Below, piece by piece: positions 18,285 to 27,184 of a DNA stretch of 64,000 bases (position 1 is the first letter of the stretch; each line of letters begins with the position of its first letter). Origin of the DNA: Planctomycetales bacterium ZRK34 (GTDB lineage: Bacteria; Planctomycetota; Phycisphaerae; Phycisphaerales; Zrk34); contig CP050848.1 in assembly GCA_014873095.1 (NCBI GenBank), positions 3,717,850 through 3,781,849 of the forward strand. The letters are read 5' to 3'. Position numbers and translations under genes: made by a program. Below the pieces are notes generated by a model that saw nothing but the letters and a program-made list of their open reading frames with translations, was not told the DNA's origin and searched no databases.

Positions 18285-18387
18285 CCGCCCGCAGGTCTGA
18301 TCAGGGCGGTTTATACGCTGTAAACCCGGCTATTCGTTAGAAATGCGTTAGGCGCTTGCCTTTGGCGGCGGGAGTTGGTTAATTAAC

Positions 18388-19188
18388 ATGGCTAACACAC
18401 CGCCATCGACGCAAGCCGTCAAAGGGAACGCGATGAATAACGCCAGGGCCAAGGCCAGGAAACTCGACAAGCCGTTCGGCGAGACCGGAACACGCGGCCG
18501 CGTGCTCGTTGTGGAAGATGAAACCGATCTGCAGGAACTGCTGCAATACAACCTGGCCCGCGAGGGCTTCAGCGTCAGTTGCGTCGGGCGCGGCGAGCAG
18601 GCGCTGCAGATCGTCGCCGACGATCCGCCGGACCTCATGCTGCTGGACCTGATGCTGCCGGGCATGGATGGGTTGGAGATCTGTCGGGCGATGAAGTCCG
18701 ACCCGACCACCGCGCCCATTCCCGTCGTCATGCTCACCGCCAAGGGTGAGGAAGCCGACGTCGTGATCGGCCTGGAGATGGGCGCCGACGATTACATCAC
18801 CAAGCCGTTCAGCCCGCGCGTGCTGATCGCCCGCCTCAAGGCTGTGCTTCGCCGCCCGACCGGGCCCGACACGGACACCGAAGCCGAGCAGCCGCCGATT
18901 CGCATCGGTCGCCTCCGCATCACGCCCTCGCGTCACGAGGTGCGTGTCGACGACGAGCCGATCGATCTGACCGCCACTGAATTCCGAGTGTTGCACCTGC
19001 TGGCCAAGCGCGCCGGGCGGGTGTTCACCCGACAGCAGATTCTCGACGCGCTGCACGAAGGCTTTGCCGCCGTGACCGATCGGTCGGTGGACGTGCAGAT
19101 CGTGGCGTTGCGACGTAAACTGGGCGTTGCCGGTCACTACATCGAGACCGTGCGAGGCGTCGGTTACCGCATCACCGAAGAAGGATAG
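18388..19188 (+). CDS. phoB: PhoB-like response regulator
   Basis: 266 residues. Receiver domain at about residues 37-155 with phospho-acceptor D87 in LLDLMLPGMDG and the lysine in ITKPF. The C-terminal winged-helix OmpR/PhoB domain contains LTATEFRVLHLLAKRAGRVFTR and ends in the usual RGVGYRI. A 36-residue N-terminal tail precedes the receiver; a second ATG at 18433 with AGGGA nearby would shorten it by 15 residues. It lies immediately before phoR and phoU, so phosphate signalling is the likely role. No pst genes are in the window. Confidence 0.87.
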   Translation: MANTPPSTQAVKGNAMNNARAKARKLDKPFGETGTRGRVLVVEDETDLQELLQYNLAREGFSVSCVGRGEQALQIVADDPPDLMLLDLMLPGMDGLEICRAMKSDPTTAPIPVVMLTAKGEEADVVIGLEMGADDYITKPFSPRVLIARLKAVLRRPTGPDTDTEAEQPPIRIGRLRITPSRHEVRVDDEPIDLTATEFRVLHLLAKRAGRVFTRQQILDALHEGFAAVTDRSVDVQIVALRRKLGVAGHYIETVRGVGYRITEEG

Positions 19189-19192
19189 CCAT

Positions 19193-20410
19193 TTGTACTG
19201 GGCCCTGGCTCAACTCACCCACGCCGCGACCGGCACGTCGTCGACGGCGTGGTTTCTGACGGCGCTGTTGGGACTCATGCTCATCGCATGCATCCTGATC
19301 ATGCTGCGCGTGCGCCATGCGATCCAGCGCAACGAACTGGAACGCGAAAAGCAGTTCCGCAATATTCAGGTTCGCCAGAACGAACTTGAAGCCACGCTGT
19401 CGAGCATGCTCGATGGCGTCTTTGCCGTTGATCCCCACGAAAAGCTGATCAGCCTCAACGCCGCCGCCGCCCGGCTGCTGGATGTTCGCCCCGAGCAGGC
19501 GACCGGCCGCGACATCGACGAGGTCGTCGAGTCGGAGATTCTCCGCAAGTTCATCCGCGAGTCGCTCGGGACCGAAGAGCCCAGCAAGTGCGACCTGGTC
19601 GTGGGCAACGGGCAGACGGTGGGCCTGCAGTTTCAAGCCCAGGCTGCCGTGTTGCGCGACCGCAGCGGGCAGCGCATCGGGTCGCTGATCGTGCTGCACG
19701 ATGTCACGCAGCTTCGCCGGCTGGAGGTGATGCGGCGGGACTTCGTGGCCAACGTCTCGCACGAGGTCAAAACCCCCGTCACCGCCATCAAAGCTGCCGC
19801 CGAAACGCTGCTGGACTCAGGCGACTCCGATCCCGCGGCGACGTTGCAGTTCCTGAAAGTGATCATCCGTCAGGCCGATCGGCTGCAGGCGATTCTCGAA
19901 GACCTGCTCAGCCTCGCCCGCATCGAGCAGGAATCCGAGCAGCGCCAGCTCGAGGTCAAGCCGGCCCGGTTGGTCGGCATGCTCCGCAACGCCGTGGAAA
20001 CCTGCGCCGCCCGCGCCGCCAAACGCAAGGTCAAGACCGATGTCGTCTGTCCAGACTACCTGGTCATCCCCGTCAACGCTTCGCTGATCGAACAGGCGAT
20101 GGTCAATCTCATCGACAACGCAATCAAGTACGGCCCCGAAGGCGGCGAGATCGTCGCCTCGGCCCGGCGGCTGGGCGAAGAGGTGATTCTGTCGGTCAAA
20201 GACAACGGCCCGGGAATTCCTTCCGAACATCTGCCTAGAATCTTCGAAAGGTTCTACCGCACAGACCGGGCGCGCAGCCGCGAACTCGGCGGCACAGGTC
20301 TCGGTCTGGCGATCGTCAAGCACATCGCCGTGGCGCACGGCGGGCGAGTCTCGGTGGAATCGACGGTCGGACAGGGCAGCACATTTCGCATCCACCTGCC
20401 GACCTTCTGA
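19193..20410 (+). CDS. phoR: PhoR-like sensor histidine kinase
   Basis: 405 residues from a TTG start supported by AAGGA seven bases upstream; the phoB stop is four bases before it. One membrane span at about residues 20-40, then a PAS domain (about 65-175), the HisKA domain with H190 in FVANVSHEVKTPV, and an ATPase domain with N (NLIDNAIKYGPEGG), DNGPGIP and GTGLGLAIVK boxes. This is the PhoR arrangement; the single N-terminal span and lack of a periplasmic domain fit phosphate kinases that sense through the transporter/PhoU. Confidence 0.88.
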   Translation: MYWALAQLTHAATGTSSTAWFLTALLGLMLIACILIMLRVRHAIQRNELEREKQFRNIQVRQNELEATLSSMLDGVFAVDPHEKLISLNAAAARLLDVRPEQATGRDIDEVVESEILRKFIRESLGTEEPSKCDLVVGNGQTVGLQFQAQAAVLRDRSGQRIGSLIVLHDVTQLRRLEVMRRDFVANVSHEVKTPVTAIKAAAETLLDSGDSDPAATLQFLKVIIRQADRLQAILEDLLSLARIEQESEQRQLEVKPARLVGMLRNAVETCAARAAKRKVKTDVVCPDYLVIPVNASLIEQAMVNLIDNAIKYGPEGGEIVASARRLGEEVILSVKDNGPGIPSEHLPRIFERFYRTDRARSRELGGTGLGLAIVKHIAVAHGGRVSVESTVGQGSTFRIHLPTF

Positions 20411-20431
20411 TGAATTGAAGGAACAATTCTC

Positions 20432-21109
20432 GTGAGCATGCATCTTCAACGACAGGTCGACAAGCTGAACTCCCTGATGCGCAAGATCGCGGAGTTTGTC
20501 GAGGTTGCCGTCGATCAGGCCATGCAGAGCGTCGAGGGACGCGATGAGTCGCTGGCCCGTACGGTCATCGCCAACGATGCCCGGATCAACCGCATGGAGA
20601 TCGACATCGAGGAAGAATGCCTGCACACGCTGGCGCTGTATCAGCCGGTGGCGTTTGACCTGCGATACGTGATCGCGGTGCTGAAGATCAACAACGACCT
20701 CGAACGCATCGGCGATCATGCCGTCGGCATCGCTGAGCAGGCGATCTTTCTGTCGGGCGAGCCGCCGGTCGACGTGGTGCCGTTCAACCTCACCGGCATG
20801 GCCGGCCGCGTGCGGCAGATGCTGCGCCAGGCGCTGGAGTCGATGCTGAACGTCGACGCCGAGCTGGCCCAGGTCGTACGCCAGTCAGACGACGAAGTCG
20901 ACTCGATCCACCGCCACATGTACGAGCATGTCGAGTCCGCCATGCGGGACTATCCGCAGTTCATCTCGCAGTTGATCAGCCTGATGAGCATCTCACGTCA
21001 GCTCGAGCGCATCGGTGACCTGTGCGTGAACATCGCTGAGGACGTGATCTACCTGGCCCAGGGCGACATCGCCCGCCACGGCGCCAAACGCCAGCAGCAG
21101 CCCAAGTAA
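20432..21109 (+). CDS. phoU: Phosphate signalling regulator PhoU
   Basis: 225 residues made of two three-helix PhoU repeats, with the repeated motif RIGDHAVGIAEQ and RIGDLCVNIAED, which binds metal clusters. PhoU links the Pst transporter to PhoR and keeps the response off when phosphate is ample. AAGGA lies about eight bases upstream of the GTG at 20432; an ATG six bases later is a poorer fit. Third gene of the phoB-phoR-phoU set. Confidence 0.93.
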   Translation: MSMHLQRQVDKLNSLMRKIAEFVEVAVDQAMQSVEGRDESLARTVIANDARINRMEIDIEEECLHTLALYQPVAFDLRYVIAVLKINNDLERIGDHAVGIAEQAIFLSGEPPVDVVPFNLTGMAGRVRQMLRQALESMLNVDAELAQVVRQSDDEVDSIHRHMYEHVESAMRDYPQFISQLISLMSISRQLERIGDLCVNIAEDVIYLAQGDIARHGAKRQQQPK

Positions 21110-21132
21110 TCCAAATTCCGGGTTGAACCACA

Positions 21133-21164
21133 AATAAAAAACGGCCGCACGACTGTGCGACCGT
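21133..21164 (-). terminator. Terminator of the tRNA-Pro transcript
   Basis: On the minus strand ACGGTCGCAC and GTGCGGCCGT pair around a four-base loop and are followed by TTTTTATTT, seven bases after the tRNA 3' end. It can also end phoU transcription read-through only weakly. Confidence 0.75.
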
Positions 21165-21170
21165 CTCAAA

Positions 21171-21245
21171 TCGGGGCGGCGAGATTCGAACTCGCGACCT
21201 CTTGACCCCCAGTCAAGCGCGCTAACCAAGCTGCGCTACGCCCCG
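21171..21245 (-). tRNA. tRNA-Pro (anticodon GGG)
   Basis: 75 nt fold into a full cloverleaf: 7-bp acceptor stem CGGGGCG/CGCCCCG, D arm with GCGC/GCGC, anticodon stem CTTGA/TCAAG with loop CTGGGGG (anticodon GGG, reading CCC and CCU), a five-base variable loop and T arm GCGAG-TTCGAAT-CTCGC. The discriminator base is A. CCA is not encoded. Confidence 0.96.
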
Positions 21246-21300
21246 TTGGCAGGGAGGCATTATAGCGGCCTCGGCGGATTTGGCGAGTCGGCCGGGGCGG

Positions 21301-22863
21301 TCAATCTTCGTCGAGAAAATGGCGGATGCGGCCGACCACGAGGGTGCGGGCGACCAGATCGCCCAGACGCTGGTGGTGTTCAGACAGCAGCGGAAGCACC
21401 AGCAGCAGCGGGGCGATCAGTTCGACGGCCTTGAACAGGTTGCGGGTGAGCACCTGCCAGATGTGCGGGGGCTCGCCGAACAGGTTCACCACGCGCAGGC
21501 CCATGATGGCTTTGCCCAGCGAGGCGGCGAACAGCAGTTCGCACACGCTGGTGTGGGTCACGTAGATGGTGATCGCCAGGGCGGCGGGCAGCACCTTTTT
21601 CCATTCGGTGGTGGTGCCGGGCCAGTTGGAAAACACGTCGGCGGGGTTGCGCAGCTTGAACACGATCATGGCGATGATCACCGCGGGCGCCAGATCGATC
21701 AGGGCGGCGATCGCCCGGCCGGGCCCGACGGTGCGCACATCCGGCGGTAGATGGGGCACGCTGGCGCCGGGTTCACGCCGGGCAGTGGCGAACAGGAACA
21801 GCATGCCGATCACGATCGCCACGATGAACACCAGCGTCATCGGGTCCGGCGCCATGGACGGAGCCGCCTCGGTCAACTCACTGGGCTCAGACTGGCGTGT
21901 CGCATCATCGATGGCGTACTGCGCCCAGCGCAGGGGATTGTCGTCATCGCTGAGCACGACGGTGATGCGATTGTTGTAGGCGGTGGCGAACCACGGCTGA
22001 CCCGGGGTGATCGGCTTGATGGTGCCGCGCGGGGCGACCGAGCCCTGACGCAGGTAAAACAGATTGAACTGACGTGATTCAGCGCCGGCCAGCGGCGCGA
22101 CGATCGCCAGGTCGTTTTGAACACCGACGCCCTGCGACAGCGGCGAGAGTTTGAGCAGGTAGCGATCGCGCGACCATTCTTTGCCGTCGAAGGTGTGCAC
22201 GATCAAACCTGAAGGCGGTTGCGTTTCGCTGAGAATCGCCAGGCGGCTCTGCTTCGGCGAGATCATCACCAACTGCATGAAATGATCGGGCGTCAGATCT
22301 TTGGGGACCGGCATCGATTCCCATCGGCCGAGGCGCAGGCGATACATCGCCAGCGGCGAGTCGGGATCGGCGGGTTTTATTGCCGGGTCTTTTTCGTCGG
22401 GTGAGTTTGGGGCATCGGTGTCTTGAAGGTGGGCCGATCCGCCGTTGGTCTCGGGGCGATGCAGCATGGCGATCGGTCCCTCGCGGCCGGCCACGAATCC
22501 GATCAGCTTGCCGGCGGCATCCAGCGGGGCGAGCTGTTGGGCGCGGAGCGTGGGCAGGTATGAACCGGCCTGGGTGAACCGCAGGGCCTGGACGGACAGA
22601 TCGCTGTAGATGCAGTAGAGGGTGTTGTCGTAGGCGGCGATGGCTTGAGGATGGCCGGTGGCTTTGAGCACACGGTACACCGTGTCGTCGGGCGCCTCCG
22701 GCGAGCGGTGCAGCGTGATGAACTCGCCGTGCGGATTGACCCGGACGACCCAGAGGTTTTTCGCATCACCGGCGACCAGCAACCCCCCGACCGCCGGGGC
22801 AGCGACGGCCATGGCGTTGATCATCATCGCCAGAATAATCACTAAACGATGGCACATGGTCAT
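21301..22863 (-). CDS. Exported-domain protein with C-terminal RDD membrane domain
   Basis: 520 residues. A signal sequence (residues 1-22) is followed by a ~330-residue extracytoplasmic region rich in short beta-like repeats (possible propeller), a transmembrane segment near residue 345, and a C-terminal RDD domain (VGPGRAIAALIDLAPAVII, GKAIMGLRVVNLFGEPP, LGDLVARTLVVGR). RDD proteins are small membrane proteins, some acting in ion transport. The large N-terminal domain is unusual. It is the last of three genes read in one direction with a conserved cytosolic protein and a lipoprotein. Confidence 0.72.
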   Translation of the reverse strand: MTMCHRLVIILAMMINAMAVAAPAVGGLLVAGDAKNLWVVRVNPHGEFITLHRSPEAPDDTVYRVLKATGHPQAIAAYDNTLYCIYSDLSVQALRFTQAGSYLPTLRAQQLAPLDAAGKLIGFVAGREGPIAMLHRPETNGGSAHLQDTDAPNSPDEKDPAIKPADPDSPLAMYRLRLGRWESMPVPKDLTPDHFMQLVMISPKQSRLAILSETQPPSGLIVHTFDGKEWSRDRYLLKLSPLSQGVGVQNDLAIVAPLAGAESRQFNLFYLRQGSVAPRGTIKPITPGQPWFATAYNNRITVVLSDDDNPLRWAQYAIDDATRQSEPSELTEAAPSMAPDPMTLVFIVAIVIGMLFLFATARREPGASVPHLPPDVRTVGPGRAIAALIDLAPAVIIAMIVFKLRNPADVFSNWPGTTTEWKKVLPAALAITIYVTHTSVCELLFAASLGKAIMGLRVVNLFGEPPHIWQVLTRNLFKAVELIAPLLLVLPLLSEHHQRLGDLVARTLVVGRIRHFLDED

Positions 22864-22932
22864 TTGAAGATATCGGAAATACCCGAGGCAGGGAAACAGG
22901 AAACCCGTGAAAACATCAATCGGATGATCAGG

Positions 22933-23892
22933 TTACGGCTTGGCGGGTGTTTTCGGCTCGGCGTCCAGTGATTCGATTTTCTCCGGGCGGAGCATCTTCA
23001 CGAGGGTGTCGAAGTCGAACTGGGCGTCTTTGACTTTGTCGCGGGCCTTGCCGTCGGTGGGTGAGTCCAGGTGCAGCGTGAGCGTGGCGTCGTACTGCTC
23101 GCTGGTGACGGTGATGCGTGTGGGCAGGGCGGGCCAGGCGCCGGGCGGCGCGCCGTCGCGCTTCAGCGGTTCGTACTGATCGAGTCTGGCGTGCAGAAGG
23201 ATGCGACCGAGTTCATCGACGACGGTGACGTGACTGGGCAGTGAACTGGCGGCATCGATGCGAAGATACATGCGCGGGCCGTCCAGCGCGTTGCCTTGCG
23301 GGATCATGAACGTAGCGCTGGTGTCATCGGTCAGCGGGATCGGTGATTGCTCGTTGGCCGCCGGCAGGGGGGTGATGCCGAGCAGGCTGATCAGGCGGTC
23401 GGGACGGATCGGAATCGGCAGCTTCGCCGCGGCCTGCTCGGTGAACTGATCAAACCGGCCGAGGTAGGCGGTTTTGGGTTGATCATTCGGCGGGTGCAGA
23501 TCGAAGAGCCAGTAGCGTTCACCGTCGGCGCCGAGCCAGAGGAAGGTTTCGCCGAGTTTGCCCACGGCCAGTGCGAGCTCGGCGGGCTTGCGGATGATCA
23601 GCGGGCCGTCGCCCTGTTCGTAGTGCTTGTCGCCGTCGGTATCGGTCCATCGTACCTCGAGCACGCTGCGCGACCAGATCTGATCGATCATCGCCACGCG
23701 CCGGTTCTGCGCTTCACGCAGCGCGTCGACGTCGACATGCACGGGTTCGTTCGTTTTCGGTGTCGACTGGCAGCCGATGAGAACAAGGCATTGCAAAATG
23801 ACCATTGCAAATTGCAAATTGCAAATTATGCGCAGCCGACGACGGCGACCGATTCGGACGCCATTTTGCAATATGCAATTTTCAATGGCCAA
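22933..23892 (-). CDS. Lipoprotein of unknown function, N-terminus built on a repeat
   Basis: 319 residues from a TTG start with AGGGG about ten bases upstream and only 20 bases after the preceding gene. The n-region has four arginines (GRRRRLR), the hydrophobic core is followed by the lipobox LVLIGCQS, so the protein should be lipid-anchored at C41. The bases coding for residues 1-34 consist largely of TTGCAA/TTTGCAAT repeats (see repeat entry). An internal ATG at 23805 would leave an 11-residue leader, which is short. The mature part resembles outer-membrane lipoprotein carrier-like or DUF-type periplasmic proteins but I cannot name it. Confidence 0.6.
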   Translation of the reverse strand: MAIENCILQNGVRIGRRRRLRIICNLQFAMVILQCLVLIGCQSTPKTNEPVHVDVDALREAQNRRVAMIDQIWSRSVLEVRWTDTDGDKHYEQGDGPLIIRKPAELALAVGKLGETFLWLGADGERYWLFDLHPPNDQPKTAYLGRFDQFTEQAAAKLPIPIRPDRLISLLGITPLPAANEQSPIPLTDDTSATFMIPQGNALDGPRMYLRIDAASSLPSHVTVVDELGRILLHARLDQYEPLKRDGAPPGAWPALPTRITVTSEQYDATLTLHLDSPTDGKARDKVKDAQFDFDTLVKMLRPEKIESLDAEPKTPAKP

Positions 23893-23905
23893 TTTTCAAT
23901 TCCCC
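23791..23905. repeat. AT-rich TTGCAA repeat element
   Basis: A GC-poor island in GC-rich DNA: CATTGCAAATTGCAAATTGC at about 23803-23822, then CATTTTGCAATATGC and two AATTTTCAAT units up to about 23902. Translated, such units give IANCKLQ-type peptides that I have seen in many planctomycete proteins. The copy overlaps the 5' end of a lipoprotein gene and codes for part of its signal peptide. Confidence 0.6.
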
Positions 23906-23912
23906 TTCCCCG

Positions 23913-24482
23913 TCAAAGTTCCGCCTGCAGAATCTGGCTGAGCTGATCGGTCACGGCGCGGGTGCCTTCTTCGTCGAGGTGCGGGTCGAGCACTTCGAGC
24001 TTGCGGGAGTCGTCCCACTTGCCGAGCGGCCCCTTGGAAAGGTCGAGCTTCGGCGTGAGCACCCACCATTCTTCTTCGATCTGCTGACCTTCCGGCGCGT
24101 CGATGGTGCGCTTGTCGGTCTTGTCATAACGCAGCAGCTTCTTACGCATCATGATCAGCGTGAGCACAAAGCGAAACGCGATGCGCTGCGGCTGATCGGC
24201 GTCGGCGAGGCGCTCCAGCAGATTCATCAGCACGGCGTCGTCGACGAACAGCTTCTTCTTTTCCTGCGGCTGGGGAACAGTCGCCTTCCAATAGCTGAAC
24301 AGGTCGTCCGGCCGCTTGCCTTCGTCCCACGCCTGCTGGCAGATGTCCAGCCGCTTGAGGTTGTCGCCGTCTTCGACGAGCGCGGCGATGTACTGCTCAT
24401 CGGGTTCGAGCGTGCGGCCGGTGAAGGCGCACTGCCCGGTGGGGCGTTCGATGTCGTAAGCTGGCGCGTTGAACTGACTCAT
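23913..24482 (-). CDS. Conserved planctomycetal protein of unknown function
   Basis: 189 residues. Start at the ATG preceded by AGGA; the frame runs 35 codons further without support. The N-terminal part has QCAFTGRTLEPDEQYIAALV and RLDICQQAWDEG, which looks like a small Cys-containing (treble-clef or rubredoxin-like) fold. The second half has LFVDDAVLMNLLERLAD and FRFVLTLIMMRKKLLRYD. From memory similar proteins occur in many planctomycetes and some verrucomicrobia without known function. First gene of a three-gene operon with a lipoprotein and an RDD protein, so a role at the envelope is possible. Confidence 0.65.
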   Translation of the reverse strand: MSQFNAPAYDIERPTGQCAFTGRTLEPDEQYIAALVEDGDNLKRLDICQQAWDEGKRPDDLFSYWKATVPQPQEKKKLFVDDAVLMNLLERLADADQPQRIAFRFVLTLIMMRKKLLRYDKTDKRTIDAPEGQQIEEEWWVLTPKLDLSKGPLGKWDDSRKLEVLDPHLDEEGTRAVTDQLSQILQAEL

Positions 24483-24531
24483 GCGGATTCCTGGTGGCGA
24501 TTGGTGGGGCTGATTGTACGCGGGTCGATGC

Positions 24532-25923
24532 TCAGCGGCCCGTCGGGCGGGCGCCTTTGCCGAGCTTTTTGCCGGTGCGGCGGTCAAACCAGTCCGGCGT
24601 CAGCGGCTCGACAAGCTCGTCACCCGTGCGCTGCCGCCAGTCGTCCATCACACGGCGCATCTGCTTGAGCGTGTCGGCGTGCTGCGGATCATCCGCCAGA
24701 TTATTCATCTGATACGGATCGGACACCACATCAAAAAGCTGCTCGGGCGGCTGCGGCGCCATCATCGGTTGCGACATCTTCGGCGGCAGCTTGCCGGCAT
24801 CGTGCAGTTCGAGCATCTTGCGATACGTCGGTGAATTCACCGCGTCGGCCGGCGGCGAGGCGGTCAGCTTCGGTCGCCAGTTGCGGGTATACAGGTAACG
24901 CTCGTTGCGGGTGGAGCGTTCGTAGGCTTCGTAGTCGTGCCAGTTGTGCTCGGAGAAGACGAACTGGCGGACGGTCTGCCTGGGGTCTTTCAGCAGCGGG
25001 GCGAAGCTGACGCCTTGAAATGAATCCAGCGTTTTGGCCCCGGCGAGGTCGACGATCGTCGGCGCGATGTCGACGCTGGACACCAGGCTGTCGCAGGTCG
25101 ATCCGGCTTTCACACGATCCGGCCAGCGCACGATGAACGGCGTCCGCACACCCGAGTCGACCACCAGCGTCTTGCACCGCGGAAACGGTCGGCCGTTGTC
25201 GGAGATGAAGATCACGCAGGTGTTGTCGTCGACGCCTTGCTCTTTCAACTCTGCGAAGACTTTGCCGATGTAGCTGTCGAGCCGGGCGATCTCGTCGTAG
25301 TACATCGCCAGGTCGTCGCGCACTTCCGGCTCATCCGGCAGAAACGGCGGCACCACCACATCCTCGCGCCGATGCGGCGGGTCGAACGTGTTCGGTTTAT
25401 ACCCGCGATGGGGATCGAACGACGCCAGCCACATGAAAAAGGGCTTATCCATCGGCCGCTCGCGCAGCGCCTTGAGCCAGTTCTCACACCCGCTGGGCCC
25501 GCCGCCCATGTAGAGCTTGTCGAATTGCGACTCAGCGTCTTTGCCCATGTGCCACTTGCCGGCCTGGGCTGTGTAGTAACCGGCCTGGCGCAGCGGCATG
25601 GTGAACATCACCTGCTCGGCGGGCAGGGGCATGTGAAGCTCGGCCGCGCCGGTGGCGTGCGGGTAGCGCCCCGTCATGATCGAGCAGCGCGACGGACTGC
25701 ACGAGGAGCACGTCAGAAACGCGCGGTCGAAGCGCATGCCCTCGGTCGCCATCTGGTCGATATTCGGCGTGTGGATCGACGGATGCCCGTAGGCGCCGCA
25801 GTCGTTCCACGCCATGTCATCGGCGATGATGACGATGAAGTTCGTCGGGTCGGCGTCGGCGGCTTTTGATGATGCCTGTAACATCACCACCGCCACGATC
25901 ATCAGTGTTGTCAGTAACCTCAT
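24532..25923 (-). CDS. Secreted sulfatase (heparan N-sulfatase-like)
   Basis: 463 residues. Signal peptide at about residues 1-21. Metal site VIIADDMAWNDCGAYG near 31, sulfatase signature CSPSR with C75, AGKWHMG near 119 and ISDNGRPFPRCK near 240. The NGRPFPR segment and length recall the sulfamidase-like branch. Start chosen at the ATG that lies six bases after TATAAT; the frame continues ten codons upstream. It is divergent from trxB with 66 bp between. Confidence 0.9.
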   Translation of the reverse strand: MRLLTTLMIVAVVMLQASSKAADADPTNFIVIIADDMAWNDCGAYGHPSIHTPNIDQMATEGMRFDRAFLTCSSCSPSRCSIMTGRYPHATGAAELHMPLPAEQVMFTMPLRQAGYYTAQAGKWHMGKDAESQFDKLYMGGGPSGCENWLKALRERPMDKPFFMWLASFDPHRGYKPNTFDPPHRREDVVVPPFLPDEPEVRDDLAMYYDEIARLDSYIGKVFAELKEQGVDDNTCVIFISDNGRPFPRCKTLVVDSGVRTPFIVRWPDRVKAGSTCDSLVSSVDIAPTIVDLAGAKTLDSFQGVSFAPLLKDPRQTVRQFVFSEHNWHDYEAYERSTRNERYLYTRNWRPKLTASPPADAVNSPTYRKMLELHDAGKLPPKMSQPMMAPQPPEQLFDVVSDPYQMNNLADDPQHADTLKQMRRVMDDWRQRTGDELVEPLTPDWFDRRTGKKLGKGARPTGR

Positions 25924-25929
25924 CGCCGC

Positions 25930-25935
25930 ATTATA
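25930..25935 (-). promoter_or_regulatory. -10 element directly before the sulfatase ATG
   Basis: On the minus strand a perfect TATAAT ends six bases before the ATG at 25923, with no Shine-Dalgarno in the spacer GCGGCG, so the mRNA would be leaderless. The -35 region is unclear. Confidence 0.45.
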
Positions 25936-25951
25936 AGGACAACGCCGCGGC

Positions 25952-25980
25952 AAGACATCCCCGCTTAACTACGGTATCAT
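25952..25980 (+). promoter_or_regulatory. Promoter for trxB
   Basis: AAGACA (25952-25957), a 17-bp spacer and TATCAT (25975-25980) precede the trxB ATG by nine bases. The region is back to back with the sulfatase promoter. Confidence 0.5.
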
Positions 25981-25989
25981 GGGCCCACT

Positions 25990-27018
25990 ATGAGCAGTCA
26001 AAACACCGAAAAAGTCGTGATCATCGGCTCCGGCCCCGCGGGCTGGACCGCCGCCATCTACGCCGCTCGCGCCGAGTTGAACCCGCTGGTCTTCGCCGGT
26101 CGCGCCGCGGGTAAAGACCTCATGCCCGGCGGTCAGCTGATGTTGACCACCGATGTGGAAAACTACCCCGGCTACCCCGAAGGCGTGACCGGGCCGGACA
26201 TGATGATGGATTTCTTCAAACAGGCCATGCGCTTCGGCACGCGCGTCGTCACCGACGACGGCGCCAAGACCGGCGAGCAGGTCAGCGGCGGATTGTTCAC
26301 GCCGTTTCAGAACGTCGCCAAGGTTGATCTGTCCAAGCGGCCGTTCCACATCGTGGGAGATGCCGGCTACGAATGCGATGCCGAGGCGGTGATCATCGCC
26401 ACCGGCGCCAAGGCCAACTGGCTCGGCCTGGACAATGAGCAGCGGCTGGCTCAGTCCGGCGGCGGCGTCAGCGCGTGCGCCGTGTGTGACGGGGCGCTGC
26501 CGATGTTCCGCGATCAGCCGCTGGGCGTGGTCGGCGGCGGCGACACGGCCGTGGAAGAAGCGTCGTACCTGGCGAAGTTCGCTTCGAAGGTGCACATGTT
26601 TGTGCGGCGCGATGTCCTGCGTGCATCGAAGATCATGCAGGAACGCGCCATCAACAACCCCAAAATCGAAATTCACTGGCACACCGAAGTGCTCGACGTG
26701 CTCGGCGAGGACAAGATCACCGGCGTGCGCCTGATCAACAACCAGACCAAGGAAGAGCGTGACTTTGAGCTCGGCGGACTGTTCATGGCGATCGGTCACA
26801 CCCCGATCACCGGGTTCCTCGAAGGCCAGCTCGACATGGATGAAACCGGCTACCTGACGCTCGTGGACGGTGGGCGGTCGATGACGAAGATCGAGGGCGT
26901 TTTCGCCGCCGGCGACGTGGCTGACCACGTGTACCGGCAGGCCGTGACGGCCGCGGGCATGGGCTGCCGCGCCGCCATCGACGCCGAACGCTGGCTCGCC
27001 GAGCAGGGCGTCCACTAG
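25990..27018 (+). CDS. trxB: Thioredoxin reductase
   Basis: 342 residues. FAD-binding GSGPAGWTAA near residue 13, redox pair C163/C166 in CAVCDG, NADPH-binding VGGGDTAVEEA near 181 and the C-terminal GVFAAGDVADHVYRQA. The enzyme passes electrons from NADPH to thioredoxin. It is about 20 residues longer than E. coli TrxB through a segment near residues 86-118. No Shine-Dalgarno is present; a promoter -10 lies nine bases upstream. Confidence 0.95.
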   Translation: MSSQNTEKVVIIGSGPAGWTAAIYAARAELNPLVFAGRAAGKDLMPGGQLMLTTDVENYPGYPEGVTGPDMMMDFFKQAMRFGTRVVTDDGAKTGEQVSGGLFTPFQNVAKVDLSKRPFHIVGDAGYECDAEAVIIATGAKANWLGLDNEQRLAQSGGGVSACAVCDGALPMFRDQPLGVVGGGDTAVEEASYLAKFASKVHMFVRRDVLRASKIMQERAINNPKIEIHWHTEVLDVLGEDKITGVRLINNQTKEERDFELGGLFMAIGHTPITGFLEGQLDMDETGYLTLVDGGRSMTKIEGVFAAGDVADHVYRQAVTAAGMGCRAAIDAERWLAEQGVH

Positions 27019-27149
27019 CAAGAGTAGACAGGATGAACAGGATGCAAACATGATCAGAATCAATGGTTGATCCTGTTGATCCCGTCAACACTCTTTTGTT
27101 CGGTAAATTTTCGCCATTCGAATTTCGAATTTCGGGTTTGTCCGGGGGG

Positions 27150-27177
27150 TTTACTTCCGGGGGTCAGTTGCTATACT
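27150..27177 (+). promoter_or_regulatory. Promoter for the rpsP-trmD-rplS operon
   Basis: TTTACT (27150-27155), a 16-bp spacer and TATACT (27172-27177). The predicted transcript start near 27184 lies about 47 bases before rpsP. Confidence 0.6.
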
Positions 27178-27184
27178 GTGCGAT

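Noticed and set aside
18301-18388. Pho box before phoB
   Set aside because: CTGTAAAC at 18319 resembles half a Pho box, but no second half at 11-bp spacing was found.
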